Assembly (NCBI RefSeq): GCF_902168435.1
Contig: NZ_LR656166.1
Location: 62,001-126,000, forward strand
Reading direction: 5' to 3'
Source of the DNA: Bacillus marasmi
Lineage (GTDB): Bacteria > Bacillota > Bacilli > Bacillales > Cytobacillaceae
DNA length: 64,000 nt
Positions 19,359 to 29,108 of this stretch are shown piece after piece. Position 1 is the first letter of the stretch. Each line of letters starts with the position of its first letter. The position numbers and the translations under genes are program-made. The notes under the pieces were generated by a model. It saw only the letters and a program-made list of their open reading frames with translations. It had not been told where the DNA came from and made no database searches.

Positions 19359-20075
19359 ATGGAGTTTTTGAAAGATACTCTGATTGTTTATGGAAGGATA
19401 GTCACTATACTCCCACTCTTATTATTAGTGACCCTTTTTATGGGGAAAAGATCCATTGGCGAATTACCCATATTTGATTTTTTGGTTATATTAACGCTTG
19501 GGTCTGTAGTAGGTGCAGATATTGCGGATCCTAAAATTGAACACATACATACAGCAACAGCAATTATTGGTATTGCAATACTTCAGAAAGTCATTTCATA
19601 TTTAAATCTTAGATTTAGAAAGATTGGAAATGCACTAACTTTTGAGCCAACTATTGTGATTATAGATGGTGTTTTAATGGTTAACAACTTACGAAAAATA
19701 CGTTATTCATTAGATAATATCCTTCAGATGCTTAGGGAGAAAGAGGTTTTTGATATCTCGATAATTAAGTTAGGAATTATAGAGGCAAACGGAAAGATTT
19801 CTGTATATAAACATGCAAATCAATCTCCAGTAATACGTGATGATTTGGGGTTGGAAATGAACAGGGATAATATGCCATATCCAATAATTATTGAAGGGGA
19901 AATTGACTATGAAACCCTAATCGAGCTAGGTACAAACGTATCATGGCTTATGGAACAACTCAACAATAAAGGAATAAACGATGTGGAAGAAATATTTTTT
20001 GCGTCATTGACTAAGGACCTAAAGCTTCATCTTTCTCCATTAAATGATGAAACACCACAGTATATAAAACATTAG
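19359..20075 (+). CDS. DUF421 membrane protein (YetF/YrbG family)
   Basis: A 238-residue protein with about three N-terminal membrane helices (residues 8-80) containing the family segment GKRSIGELPIFDFLVILTLG. The following cytosolic YetF-type domain has FEPTIVIIDGVLMVNNLRKI and LDNILQMLREKEVFDIS. In B. subtilis, YetF-family proteins are linked to spore germination and membrane functions but without a defined reaction. AAGGCGGTG lies six bases before the ATG. The C-terminal 60 residues are less conserved in my reading. It is transcribed alone and ends before a bidirectional terminator. Confidence 0.85.
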   Translation: MEFLKDTLIVYGRIVTILPLLLLVTLFMGKRSIGELPIFDFLVILTLGSVVGADIADPKIEHIHTATAIIGIAILQKVISYLNLRFRKIGNALTFEPTIVIIDGVLMVNNLRKIRYSLDNILQMLREKEVFDISIIKLGIIEANGKISVYKHANQSPVIRDDLGLEMNRDNMPYPIIIEGEIDYETLIELGTNVSWLMEQLNNKGINDVEEIFFASLTKDLKLHLSPLNDETPQYIKH

Positions 20076-20107
20076 AAGCTTTGCCAAATTAAAAGTTTAC
20101 TGTTTAC

Positions 20108-20140
20108 AAAAATGCACCGCAATAGAGCGGTGCATTTTAT
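20108..20140. terminator. Bidirectional terminator between DUF421 and map
   Basis: AAAATGCACCGC pairs with GCGGTGCATTTT, symmetrical with A and T runs on either side. Confidence 0.85.
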
Positions 20141-20185
20141 GTGGTATGTCTGCATAGACAGTGGAACTGGCTTGAATAGTTCCCT

Positions 20186-20944
<759 letters not shown>

Positions 20945-21030
20945 TTAGATTCATTTCATAGTATACCACTTTTTGTCTAAAACGTTTTTCCTGATTTATT
21001 TTTTAAATAATTCTTGATGTTCGCATAAAA

Positions 21031-21470
21031 AAAGAAGCTGGGACAGAACTAAATGATTCTATGTTAAAGTTCATAGGTGATTTTCAGGAAGGTATGAGAA
21101 AAAATAAGCGGAGAATTTCCCGTTATTGTATGTAAGGGGAGCTAATTGATTTGAAATAAGAGGAGAATTTCCGCTTAACTGCTCCCAAAAAGACAAAATA
21201 CAGTGATTTTTATGAAATAAGGGGAAAAACTCCTGTTATTTATAGGGAAATATGGGTATTACCCAAAATAAGCGGAATTCTTCCGCTTATTTTTAAACAC
21301 AAGTAAATCAACATTCGGGTTATCAGACTCCCGTGCAAAAAAAATTGCACACAGTTATTTCATGGTAGTGCCTATTTAAAAAAACCGAACTATTAGGAAA
21401 TTCTAAGTAAGAATGTCACAAAACAGTTCGGTTTTTTGTTTAGCTGAAATACTTATGTCCCAGCCTCTTT
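21031..21470. repeat. Dispersed 440-bp repeat with inverted ends, copy 2
   Basis: AAAGAAGCTGGGACA at the left and TGTCCCAGCCTCTTT at the right form a 15-bp inverted repeat with one mismatch. The interior follows copy 1 (1116-1560) base for base over long stretches, including the AAGCGGAA-type palindromes and the terminal hairpin CCGAACTATTA with a T-run. It ends ten bases from the stop of the next gene and fills the map-AI-2E gap. Confidence 0.85.
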
Positions 21471-21479
21471 TAGAAAACG

Positions 21480-22583
21480 TTATGAGTCTACGGGTACCGG
21501 TGGCTTTTTCCGAGAATTTAAAAACTTAACGATGTTTAAAACAATTGTTTTTACAACTGCATAGGTTGGAATGGCAAGTACCATCCCAAGGATACCGGCG
21601 AGGTTACCGGCTGCTAGTAATAATATAATAATTGTTGCTGGATGAGTATCCAAGCTTTTTCCAAGAATCAGCGGAGAAAGGACGTTGCCTTCAATCTGTT
21701 GCGCAATGACAATGACGAGTAGGACGAGCAAGGCCTTTGTCGGAGAGTCAAATAATGCAACGATAACCGCTGGCGTACCCCCAAGAATCGGTCCGACATA
21801 AGGAATAATATTCGTCACAGCGACAATTAAGGCTAGAATGAGCGCATATTTCAAATCAATAATCATATAACCGATAAACGACAGCGTTCCGACTGCAAGC
21901 GCAACGGTCACTTGGCCTTGAATATATGCGGATAAAGTTTCTCCCGTTTCCTTTAACACAACTAATCCTTCATCTCGGTATGATACAGGTAGAAATTTGG
22001 TCAAGCTTTCCGGAAATTTATGTCCATCCTTAAACATATAGAAGAGAAGGAAAGGCACAGTAACCAAAATGACAGTGATATTTGCGATAACGCCTACGAT
22101 GCTGGTAATACTTGTGGTAATACGATTCGGAAGAGTATTCGCAAATTGAATCAGCTTATCTTCAACTGTTTCAAGCAGGTCGCTTTGCTCATCGATCACC
22201 CATTGATATTGGCTAGAATGAGCCATGTCATCAAAGAAATCTAAAGTTTTGTCTGCATACCTCGGAAGATCATTTGCTAAAGCTGTAAACTGTTTTGACA
22301 CCGCAGGGACTAAGTTCCCGATAGCCAGTACTGTTAACCCAGTAAAAGCTAGATAAATAAACAGTATCGCAAGGATTTTCGGGACTTTTTTTCTAGTTAA
22401 GAAAGTAACTACAGGATTAAGAAGAAAATAAAGAAACCCTGTAATTAATATCGGGAAAAAGACGGTTGAAAAGAAAATTCCGATTGGTTGAAATAAAAAC
22501 GATATTTTCGTTGAAACAAATATAATGGTTAATATGAGCAGGATTTGGACTAACCAATACTGCAATTTATTTTTTGTCTGCAA
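21480..22583 (-). CDS. AI-2E/PerM family transporter
   Basis: A 367-residue membrane protein of the autoinducer-2 exporter superfamily (PF01594), with two N-terminal helix pairs, a soluble stretch (about residues 95-150) and a C-terminal helix bundle. Family marks are the SAYIQGQVTVALAVG segment, the LALIVAVTNIIPYVGPILGG motif and the final HPATIIILLLAAGNLAGILG helix. Members range from export of signals to sodium/proton antiport, so the name does not fix the substrate. The tail is lysine-rich. It is monocistronic; the dispersed repeat at its 3' end provides a terminator-like hairpin. Confidence 0.87.
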   Translation of the reverse strand: MQTKNKLQYWLVQILLILTIIFVSTKISFLFQPIGIFFSTVFFPILITGFLYFLLNPVVTFLTRKKVPKILAILFIYLAFTGLTVLAIGNLVPAVSKQFTALANDLPRYADKTLDFFDDMAHSSQYQWVIDEQSDLLETVEDKLIQFANTLPNRITTSITSIVGVIANITVILVTVPFLLFYMFKDGHKFPESLTKFLPVSYRDEGLVVLKETGETLSAYIQGQVTVALAVGTLSFIGYMIIDLKYALILALIVAVTNIIPYVGPILGGTPAVIVALFDSPTKALLVLLVIVIAQQIEGNVLSPLILGKSLDTHPATIIILLLAAGNLAGILGMVLAIPTYAVVKTIVLNIVKFLNSRKKPPVPVDS

Positions 22584-22755
22584 AGTATGTACCTCTGTTT
22601 CGTAAGATTATTACCATTAAGTATAACAAATCATAGAATTGTAGAAAATGAGTAATATTAGTCAAGATTTCGAATTGTTTTTTTGGTAAAATGAAGGTAG
22701 GCATTATTATGAATACTTGTTATTTTCTTATCCTCAATAAAAGGAGGCAAAATAA

Positions 22756-23070
22756 ATGAGTATCGGCATTGCTATGATTGGGTTAACTTATTTCTTTGTC
22801 CTCGTGATGGGGTATTTATATACGGTTTACAATAATGAAAATAAAGAAAAAAGCCAAATGATTATCAATAAGGCTTATCAATATGCCTATAGTATTCTTC
22901 TCTTTGGAATACTCATTGTGTTAGCGCTTGTATTTTTACCACATATTACTTTAGACCCGCTAACAACGAGCTATTTAATTCTTGCCTGTAAATTTGTTTC
23001 AGTGCTGACCCTTGCTGGATGTATATTTATTTTTAGTAAGAGAACGCAAAAGCGAAGAATTTCAAAATAA
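22756..23070 (+). CDS. Small three-helix membrane protein of unknown function
   Basis: A 104-residue protein with hydrophobic segments at about residues 4-24, 42-64 and 70-95, a charged loop (NNENKEKSQ) after the first and a basic tail (KRTQKRRISK) that should be cytosolic. AAAGGAGG lies eight bases ahead of the ATG, and a strong terminator follows, so it is very likely expressed. I do not recognise a family. Confidence 0.7.
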   Translation: MSIGIAMIGLTYFFVLVMGYLYTVYNNENKEKSQMIINKAYQYAYSILLFGILIVLALVFLPHITLDPLTTSYLILACKFVSVLTLAGCIFIFSKRTQKRRISK

Positions 23071-23078
23071 AATAATGA

Positions 23079-23127
23079 AAAAAACGAGTCAAGTCAACTT
23101 TTCAAAGATGATTTGGCTCGTTTTTTT
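23079..23127. terminator. Terminator between the small membrane protein and khtU
   Basis: AAAAAACGAGTCAA pairs with TTTGGCTCGTTTTTT and is flanked by A and T runs, serving both convergent genes. Confidence 0.8.
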
Positions 23128-23148
23128 GTTTATAAATTTACGGAGGTG

Positions 23149-24375
23149 TTATGCGCCTTCTTTTGTTTGTTTTACTTTTTTCTTTACATCCCATTTGAAG
23201 ATTTTATTGAGTAATAGATAAATAGCTTTTGATTCTTTTGTGAGTAGTGGGCCGATTATCGAAAGAACCAAAACGTAAACAGCTGTAAATGGTTTTAAGA
23301 CTGGCATTAATCCTGCCGTAATTCCGAGATTAGCAACGATGATTGAAAATTCCCCTCTGGAGACAATCGTCAAGCCGATATTGGAGGAGGCTTTGTGAGA
23401 TAATCCGGCCTTTCGACCAGATATGAGTCCAGCGACAAAATTTCCAACAACAGTGAGCACGACAGCACCTAAGGCAAGCCAGACTGCGCCACCTAAGCTA
23501 AATGGATCGATGCTAAGACCAAAACTAAAGAAAAACATTGCTCCGAAGAAATCACGAAATGGGACGACTAGCTTTTCGATTCGGTCCCGATGCTCAGTTT
23601 CAGAAAAGACTAATCCCAGTAGTAAGGCGCCAATCGCCTCAGCAACATGGATCATTTCTGAGAATCCCGATATGAAAAACAAAGCTGCAAAAATGACGAT
23701 AATAAAAATTTCATTGGATTTTATATTTAATAGTTTATTAAGTAGTGGTGCACCTTTTCTTGCAATGATAAAAAATAGAATCATATAGGCGAGGGAGATG
23801 AGAACGGATGTGATTGTGCCGACGATTGAGGCAGAACCATTTAATAAAAGTCCTGACATGACTGACAAAAATAATGCAAGGAAGATATCATCGAATAGGA
23901 TGATTCCTAAAATTAATTCCGTTTCTGCATTGGCAGTTCGCTTTAGATCAACCAACACTTTGGCGACAATGGCACTAGATGAAACACTGAGCAGTCCGGC
24001 AATGATTAATGTTTCCATAATTGGAAAACCTGTAATGAATCCATAAAGTAAACCTAGGAGAAAATTCATCGAGACGTATATACTTCCACCAATAACAATT
24101 GAACGGCCTGATCTCACTAATTTTCCAACTGAAAATTCTAGACCAAGATAGAAAAGTAAAAACAAAACCCCAATACGTCCAAAGAAATCAATAATCTCTG
24201 AGCTCTTAATAAAGGTGAGGTCGATAATTCCAATTTGGGGAGCGTGCGGTCCAACGGCCATTCCTAACAGGATGAGAAAGGGGATAATCGAAAATCTTAG
24301 TTTGCTAGCAAGAACCGCTGCCATCCCGACTAAGACAAGAGCTGTACCTACTTCAAATACTAAATGATTAGCCAT
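23149..24375 (-). CDS. khtU: K+/H+ antiporter membrane subunit KhtU-like (CPA2)
   Basis: A 408-residue CPA2-type antiporter with about twelve helices. Conserved stretches include FLLFYLGLEFSVGKLVRSG, SVSSSAIVAKVLVDL, LGIILFDDIFLALFLS (the paired Asp of the ion path) and FFFSFGLSIDPFSLGG. With KhtT it matches the B. subtilis potassium/proton exporter KhtTU. ATG 24375 is preceded by GGGTGA; a GTG at 24384 overlapping the khtT stop is the alternative start. The third B. subtilis gene, khtS, is missing; a tracked tyrosine recombinase gene occupies the upstream position. Confidence 0.88.
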   Translation of the reverse strand: MANHLVFEVGTALVLVGMAAVLASKLRFSIIPFLILLGMAVGPHAPQIGIIDLTFIKSSEIIDFFGRIGVLFLLFYLGLEFSVGKLVRSGRSIVIGGSIYVSMNFLLGLLYGFITGFPIMETLIIAGLLSVSSSAIVAKVLVDLKRTANAETELILGIILFDDIFLALFLSVMSGLLLNGSASIVGTITSVLISLAYMILFFIIARKGAPLLNKLLNIKSNEIFIIVIFAALFFISGFSEMIHVAEAIGALLLGLVFSETEHRDRIEKLVVPFRDFFGAMFFFSFGLSIDPFSLGGAVWLALGAVVLTVVGNFVAGLISGRKAGLSHKASSNIGLTIVSRGEFSIIVANLGITAGLMPVLKPFTAVYVLVLSIIGPLLTKESKAIYLLLNKIFKWDVKKKVKQTKEGA

Positions 24376-24380
24376 TCGCT

Positions 24381-24878
24381 TCACCCATCCCTTCGCGCAA
24401 GTAAATCTTTAATAATTACTTTGATTTGATTTCGATGACCAGAAACAACGAGTGTATCGCCTGCTTCGAGTAAAGTCTCAGGTCCAGGTGTATTAATTTT
24501 TTGATTGTTCTTTTTGATGATTGCGACAATCGTGATATGGTAATTTTCCCGAATCTTGAGGTCGCCGATGGATTGATTTACGGCTTTTGCTCCGTTTTGA
24601 ATTTTATACCACTCGATTACTAAATCATCAAATGCAATCTCAATCGTTTCCAATGCTTTAGGACTATAAGTCATACCGCCAATAATCCCTGCAATTTGTC
24701 TAGCCTCAGTGTCAGATAAAGTGGTGCTGGCAATTGCCTCCTCATGATCATTTTGATCGAAATAGTAAAGATCTCTTCGACCATCATCATGGATAATGAT
24801 AACCATCTTCTCTTGATTTTTTGTAATTACTTCGAATTTTTTTCCGATTCCTGGAAGTTCGATTTCACGAATTTTCAT
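24381..24878 (-). CDS. khtT: KhtT-like regulatory subunit with TrkA-C domain
   Basis: A 165-residue cytosolic partner of KhtU. The N-terminal half (KIREIELPGIGKKFEVIT...GRRDLYYFD) matches KhtT. The C-terminal half (about 85-160) is an RCK-C/TrkA-C ligand-binding domain with VAIIKKNNQKINTPGPETLL and GDTLVVSGHRNQI. In B. subtilis the corresponding domain binds c-di-AMP and pH changes to gate potassium efflux. The ATG follows AGGAGGAAC. Its stop lies six bases before the khtU start, so the pair is translationally linked. Confidence 0.88.
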   Translation of the reverse strand: MKIREIELPGIGKKFEVITKNQEKMVIIIHDDGRRDLYYFDQNDHEEAIASTTLSDTEARQIAGIIGGMTYSPKALETIEIAFDDLVIEWYKIQNGAKAVNQSIGDLKIRENYHITIVAIIKKNNQKINTPGPETLLEAGDTLVVSGHRNQIKVIIKDLLARRDG

Positions 24879-24923
24879 TTCAGTTCCTCCTATTCATGTT
24901 GGTCATGGATTAAGCGGATGAAA

Positions 24924-25481
24924 TCATAAGTTAACGTCAATTTCTGTTCGGATTTTTTCATCCTTTGAAATACCAAGGTATTTAAGCGTTTCGGAAGGTG
25001 TAGAATGATGAAATTGCTTTTGCAGGAGCGAAATCGCAATCCCTCGTTTATAGGCATGAAAGCCAAAAGTTTTACGCATTGAATTAGTCCCGATTTTTCC
25101 AGAAATCCCAGCTTCAACAGCAGCCTGGTGAATAATTCGATAGGCTTGTTGTCGTGAAATAGGCTCACCGGTCTTTGCTGATTTGAATAAAAAGTCGTCA
25201 TTATTCAAATGCTGGGAATGTACAAAATCAGTGATTGCTTTTTTGACTTTTTGATTTAAATAAATTTCTTGAGCCTTTTCTTTATAAGGGATTAGAATGA
25301 AATCTTTAACACAGCCATCATCCATTAAATCCCTCACAGATAGACTCAATAATTCATTAATCTTAAGCCCCGTATTAATTCCGAAAACAAACAGAACATA
25401 ATCTCTTTCTGAATGCCTCTTTAAATAGCGCTTCATTGCTTGGATTTCCTTGATATCTCTTAGAGCTTCAACGTATTCCAT
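24924..25481 (-). CDS. Solo tyrosine recombinase (catalytic domain only)
   Basis: A 185-residue phage-integrase-family protein lacking the N-terminal core-binding domain. The catalytic region is recognisable: box I TGLKINELLSLSV, box II NSMRKTFGFHAYKRG, and the end motif FHHSTPSETLKYLGI with His and the Tyr nucleophile. Two catalytic positions look changed: Lys for the first Arg (GLR to GLK) and Asn for the box-II His (HxxR to NxxR), while the second Arg, the last His and Tyr stay. Such short recombinases occur in many Bacillus chromosomes without a known element. AAGGGG lies before the ATG. A 40-bp palindrome stands directly upstream; khtT follows 45 bases downstream. Confidence 0.82.
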   Translation of the reverse strand: MEYVEALRDIKEIQAMKRYLKRHSERDYVLFVFGINTGLKINELLSLSVRDLMDDGCVKDFILIPYKEKAQEIYLNQKVKKAITDFVHSQHLNNDDFLFKSAKTGEPISRQQAYRIIHQAAVEAGISGKIGTNSMRKTFGFHAYKRGIAISLLQKQFHHSTPSETLKYLGISKDEKIRTEIDVNL

Positions 25482-25502
25482 TGTAATATATCCCCTTAAT
25501 TC

Positions 25503-25542
25503 ATGTTACACAATCATATTATAACATATGATTATGTAACAT
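25503..25542. promoter_or_regulatory. 40-bp palindrome upstream of the recombinase (lox-like or operator)
   Basis: ATGTTACACAATCATA (25503-25518) and TATGATTATGTAACAT (25527-25542) are inverted 16-bp arms with one mismatch, around the eight-base centre TTATAACA. Arm and spacer sizes are like a tyrosine-recombinase core site, and it sits 22-61 bases before the recombinase start. It could instead be an operator over that gene's promoter. Confidence 0.6.
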
Positions 25543-25667
25543 GTGAGTTATTTGTTAAGTATTTCACAATTATGCGAGAAAATTCATTCATTTGTGTTTG
25601 CTGATGGTAATCAAGATGCGTTATGATTTGATTATTATTATTTGACATTCAAAGGAGTCATTTTTAG

Positions 25668-27668
25668 GTGCGGATTTCAAAGGTTAAACCAGATATAGAT
25701 ACGATTTGTCATTATTTTGACGAACAGCATCAGTTCCATACAACAATATTGGTTTATTTTTTCCATCAACAGCAACAATTACGGGCGCAATTGATTTTTC
25801 CGTTTAACCGTAATGGGAATTTTACGATTGAAAAAATTGAAGTCTTCCATCATGAACAATGGAATGATAAGAAAGGCAATGTTGAACAGTATGGTAGCGC
25901 ATTAGCCAAACATGTCATGGTTATGCTTTTAGGGAATAATATTATTGCGGTGGAACAGATTGCTAAACAGAGTCTTGAAGAAAGCTTTCAGCAGTTCGTG
26001 CGATTATTAACCCAAAAATTAATTGATTTGTTAAAGGGTAAGCTGCGATTGGAATGTGAGATAAATTCGGATTTTTTATGCATTCTTACCCGTGTTTCGA
26101 TAAATGATGAGGTCGTGGTTGGAAAAATCGCTACTAATGTTCATTTTTCAAATCTAGTTCAAATAGAAGAGCTTGCAGAACAATTAGCAGCCAAATATGC
26201 TACTGAGATTCTCGTGAATGTTGACAAGTTTCAAGAAATCCAAGCTGAAATTGGTGAAGACCAAACGGTTTATGTTACCACGATTCCTTTGATCAATCCG
26301 GTATCTGAGGATGGAGCCCTTGCTATGTCACTTGAAGTCGGCATTCAGTCAATTGGTTATTGTAAAAAATGCAATAAGCAGCTTTCTAGTCCAATGGGTT
26401 CAAACATAAAAATTAATCCATTAAGAATAGAGAATCATCAGGATGATCTGTTGATTTTAACCGTTGGGAGTACCCTTCAATGTGACCAATGTGAGCGTTA
26501 TGTTAAAAAAGAAAAAATTACGATGTGGGAGCATCATTCTAATCAGCTTTTAGCCAAGAAGGATATCGAGAAATTAGTTGAGCTTGGGCAGATGAATAAG
26601 CATCAGTACATACAATCACTTTTAGAAGCTGCGGTTGAGCATTACGACTATTTCCATGTACGAGCCCAGCCTTTTTGGAATGCGTTTTCTTATCTTGCTA
26701 TAGCCAAATGGGAACAATTTTGCCGAGAATTAACTAGAATTGAGCTTTTGGAAGGACTAAGAGTCTTTTCAGACGATGTTCCTTCGGACGCTTCTAAGGA
26801 AAGCTTGTTGAGTCGAGTAGCTAAACTAGTGAAAACGGAGGCTGATAAACAATCATTTTGGCGGGCAGCCAATGAAAAAGTGATTGAACATTATTTGCGC
26901 ATTACGGTTTTTGGCTGGGAGCTTGATAAGGAAATTAGGATTATTGGTGATAAGCGGGCCGAGTTTATTTTTCAATATTTACCTTGTCCTGACCTACTTA
27001 AACCATTTATTGAGAAGTATTCAGCGTACTTTACTAATGGTGCTAGTGCAGAAGATAACAGGCTCCATAGCACACTTGAGAAACAGCAGTCGCAAATTCG
27101 TCAGCTGCAGCAGGAGAATGGGCAATTATCGGAAAAATTGGGCAGTGCCTACGCCCGTATTGATGAATTGGAAATTGCGGCATTTATGGTTGAACAGGAA
27201 AATAGAAATCAGTATGATTTGCGGAAAATTCACCAGTTGAAGGGGTTGATAGCTGAGCTTAAGGAAGAACTAGCAAGGCTGTCAGTTCATGAGCCAAATA
27301 ATGTAGCTATTATTGAAGAAGATGGAGTAGAGTTAACTGAGGTTTCTGAGGAAGAAAACATCATTTCACTTGAAAATGAGTTTAGCGGAAAAACTATCTT
27401 AATTTTAGGCGGATATCGTGCAAAAAAAATAACAGGGGAGATCCCATATGAGATCATTACTCATGATGCTCGCTTGTTAGACCCTGTGTTTTATGACATG
27501 TTAAAGTCTGCTGACATTATTGTTGTACTCACTCGCTTTATTTCGCACCGAGCGATGTGGGAGGCGAAGGAGTTTGCTATCCTCGAGGATAAGGAGATTT
27601 ACTATTCTTCGTTTACTAATTTTCAAAGGATTCTTCGTGAGATTGCAGGTAAGAAATTGGGTGGATAA
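25668..27668 (+). CDS. Large protein with CxxC pairs, coiled coil and C-terminal DUF2325 domain
   Basis: A 666-residue cytosolic protein. The first 220 residues are unrecognised. Residues about 230-275 hold two CxxC pairs (YCKKCNK and LQCDQCERY), suggesting a zinc ribbon. Residues about 455-545 are a Gln/Glu-rich coiled coil (KQQSQIRQLQQENGQLSEKL). The last 95 residues form a DUF2325 domain (KTILILGGYRAKKI, THDARLLDPVFYDML, ADIIVVLTRFISHRAMWEAK), a fold of unknown function with a nucleotide-sensor look. Start is GTG 25668 with AAAGGAG eleven bases before it. The neighbourhood gives no functional clue. Confidence 0.75.
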   Translation: MRISKVKPDIDTICHYFDEQHQFHTTILVYFFHQQQQLRAQLIFPFNRNGNFTIEKIEVFHHEQWNDKKGNVEQYGSALAKHVMVMLLGNNIIAVEQIAKQSLEESFQQFVRLLTQKLIDLLKGKLRLECEINSDFLCILTRVSINDEVVVGKIATNVHFSNLVQIEELAEQLAAKYATEILVNVDKFQEIQAEIGEDQTVYVTTIPLINPVSEDGALAMSLEVGIQSIGYCKKCNKQLSSPMGSNIKINPLRIENHQDDLLILTVGSTLQCDQCERYVKKEKITMWEHHSNQLLAKKDIEKLVELGQMNKHQYIQSLLEAAVEHYDYFHVRAQPFWNAFSYLAIAKWEQFCRELTRIELLEGLRVFSDDVPSDASKESLLSRVAKLVKTEADKQSFWRAANEKVIEHYLRITVFGWELDKEIRIIGDKRAEFIFQYLPCPDLLKPFIEKYSAYFTNGASAEDNRLHSTLEKQQSQIRQLQQENGQLSEKLGSAYARIDELEIAAFMVEQENRNQYDLRKIHQLKGLIAELKEELARLSVHEPNNVAIIEEDGVELTEVSEEENIISLENEFSGKTILILGGYRAKKITGEIPYEIITHDARLLDPVFYDMLKSADIIVVLTRFISHRAMWEAKEFAILEDKEIYYSSFTNFQRILREIAGKKLGG

Positions 27669-27687
27669 TTGAAATATCCAATAAAAT

Positions 27688-27746
27688 AGGGTTTTACGGT
27701 GTGATTCGGTCAAAAGCTCAAACCGAAAACTTCACCGCAAAACCCT
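27688..27746. terminator. Long nested hairpin between convergent genes
   Basis: AGGGTTTTACGGTG (27688-27701) and CACCGCAAAACCCT (27733-27746) pair with one mismatch; inside, TTCGGT pairs with ACCGAA. There is no clean T-tract, so it may be a weak bidirectional terminator. Confidence 0.55.
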
Positions 27747-27786
27747 TGATAAGCCTCAAGTTGCTGAAAATCATCAAGCAGAGTCA

Positions 27787-28833
27787 CTATGGGAGCTCAG
27801 GAGCCTCAAAAATCGGTGGCTCTCCACCGAGCACTTTAAGAAAAGCTAATAGATCGGCTTTTTCACCATCAGTCAACCCAATTGGTGACATAAAATTTTT
27901 TAAATAAAAGCTTTTATTACGATCCTCGTCCCCACCTTTATCATAATAATCGATCACATCTTCTAAGGTCGCGATACTACCATTATGCATATATGGGGCA
28001 GTGTGCGTGATGCCGTAAAGTCCAGATGTTCGGAATTTTCCCATATCACCGGCTTTTTTCGTTAAGGCATAAAGTCCCTCATCTTTTGATTCAAGTCCGA
28101 CATTATAAAAATTGTTATCGGTAAGGTTAGGACCATTATGACAGGTTGAGCACATTGCTTTTCCAGCAAATAAATCTAAGCCGCGCAATTCTTTCTGTGT
28201 TAAAGCTTCTGTATTTCCTTCCATGAACTGATCATACCGAGTATCTTCAACCACAATCTGTCTTTCGAAGGCAGCTAGAGCTTTTGCAATATTATCAATT
28301 GTAATCCCATCGGGAAATGCTGCCGAAAAAGCTATTTGATAACCTTCAATACCCTTTAACTCATCTACTAAAGCATTGAGGTTCTGATTCATCTCATTCG
28401 GATTTTCAATCGGACCAAGTGCCTGCTCTTCCAAGGATTTTGCACGACCATCCCAAAAATTTACTTTATAGTAGCCGGAATTAATAATTGTTGGACTGTT
28501 TCTAGCCCCATCTTCACCATTAATCATCTCAAACTTTGGTTTACCATCTCCATAGCCTTTTTCTGGCTCATGACACGTTGCACAGCTCCGATCATTGGCC
28601 CCGGAAAGACGCGAGTCAAAGAAAAGCTGGTTACCCAACTTTACAATTTCAGGAGACATTGGGTTATCTTCAGGGATTGGAATCTTACCTAAAGCAGTCA
28701 GAGAGCTATCATTTTTAAGAGTCTGGTAGAGTTTTACTGGGTCTATTTCTTCTTTTGACTCTTCTTTGTCAGAACAAGCTGAAAGAGTAAAGATCACGAA
28801 TACTAGTGCAAAAATCATACTTGCCTGTTTCAT
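27787..28833 (-). CDS. Di-haem cytochrome c peroxidase / MauG-family lipoprotein (copy 2)
   Basis: A 348-residue paralogue of the gene at 16.0 kb. The leader ends in LSAC, a lipobox, followed by a Lys/Glu-rich linker. CxxCH motifs are SCATCHEPEKGYG and CSTCHNGPNLT; family segments ARNSPTIINSGYYKVNFWDG, ALGPIENPNEMNQ and HTAPYMHNGSIATLEDVIDYYDKGG are nearly the same as in copy 1. Start is ATG 28833 (MKQASMIFAL); the frame runs seven codons further to a TTG that overlaps the likely GAGG ribosome site. The opposite orientation of the copies, 11 kb apart, allows recombinational inversion of the interval. Confidence 0.92.
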   Translation of the reverse strand: MKQASMIFALVFVIFTLSACSDKEESKEEIDPVKLYQTLKNDSSLTALGKIPIPEDNPMSPEIVKLGNQLFFDSRLSGANDRSCATCHEPEKGYGDGKPKFEMINGEDGARNSPTIINSGYYKVNFWDGRAKSLEEQALGPIENPNEMNQNLNALVDELKGIEGYQIAFSAAFPDGITIDNIAKALAAFERQIVVEDTRYDQFMEGNTEALTQKELRGLDLFAGKAMCSTCHNGPNLTDNNFYNVGLESKDEGLYALTKKAGDMGKFRTSGLYGITHTAPYMHNGSIATLEDVIDYYDKGGDEDRNKSFYLKNFMSPIGLTDGEKADLLAFLKVLGGEPPIFEAPELP

Positions 28834-29027
28834 AAAAACTAGCCTCGCTTTCAAAAAATATTGTCAAAACAAATATTTTCATAATATAATTATAATTTTA
28901 ATAATTAGAAAATTACACCAAGAATTTGACTAATTTATAAACAATGCAAAATATATTCTGAAAAAGTATTTGATACCCTTATTTTAATAAAGTTCACAGA
29001 AAAATTGAACATACTAAAAAATAGTAG

Positions 29028-29056
29028 TTGACAAAACATGCGTTTTTTAGCATTAT
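29028..29056 (+). promoter_or_regulatory. Promoter of the SsuABC-like operon
   Basis: TTGACA at 29028-29033 and CATTAT at 29051-29056 are 17 bases apart, about 50 bases before the first ATG. Confidence 0.6.
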
Positions 29057-29068
29057 TAAATTCATAAA

Positions 29069-29087
29069 ACCAATGAGTTTACTTGGT
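29069..29087. promoter_or_regulatory. Operator-like dyad ACCAA-N9-TTGGT
   Basis: A 5-9-5 inverted repeat lies just downstream of the predicted start of the ABC operon, where a repressor would block transcription. I cannot assign the regulator; a sulfur-responsive repressor such as CymR would be logical if the substrate is a sulfonate. Confidence 0.35.
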
Positions 29088-29108
29088 ATTACATTGAGGT
29101 GAGTAAAC

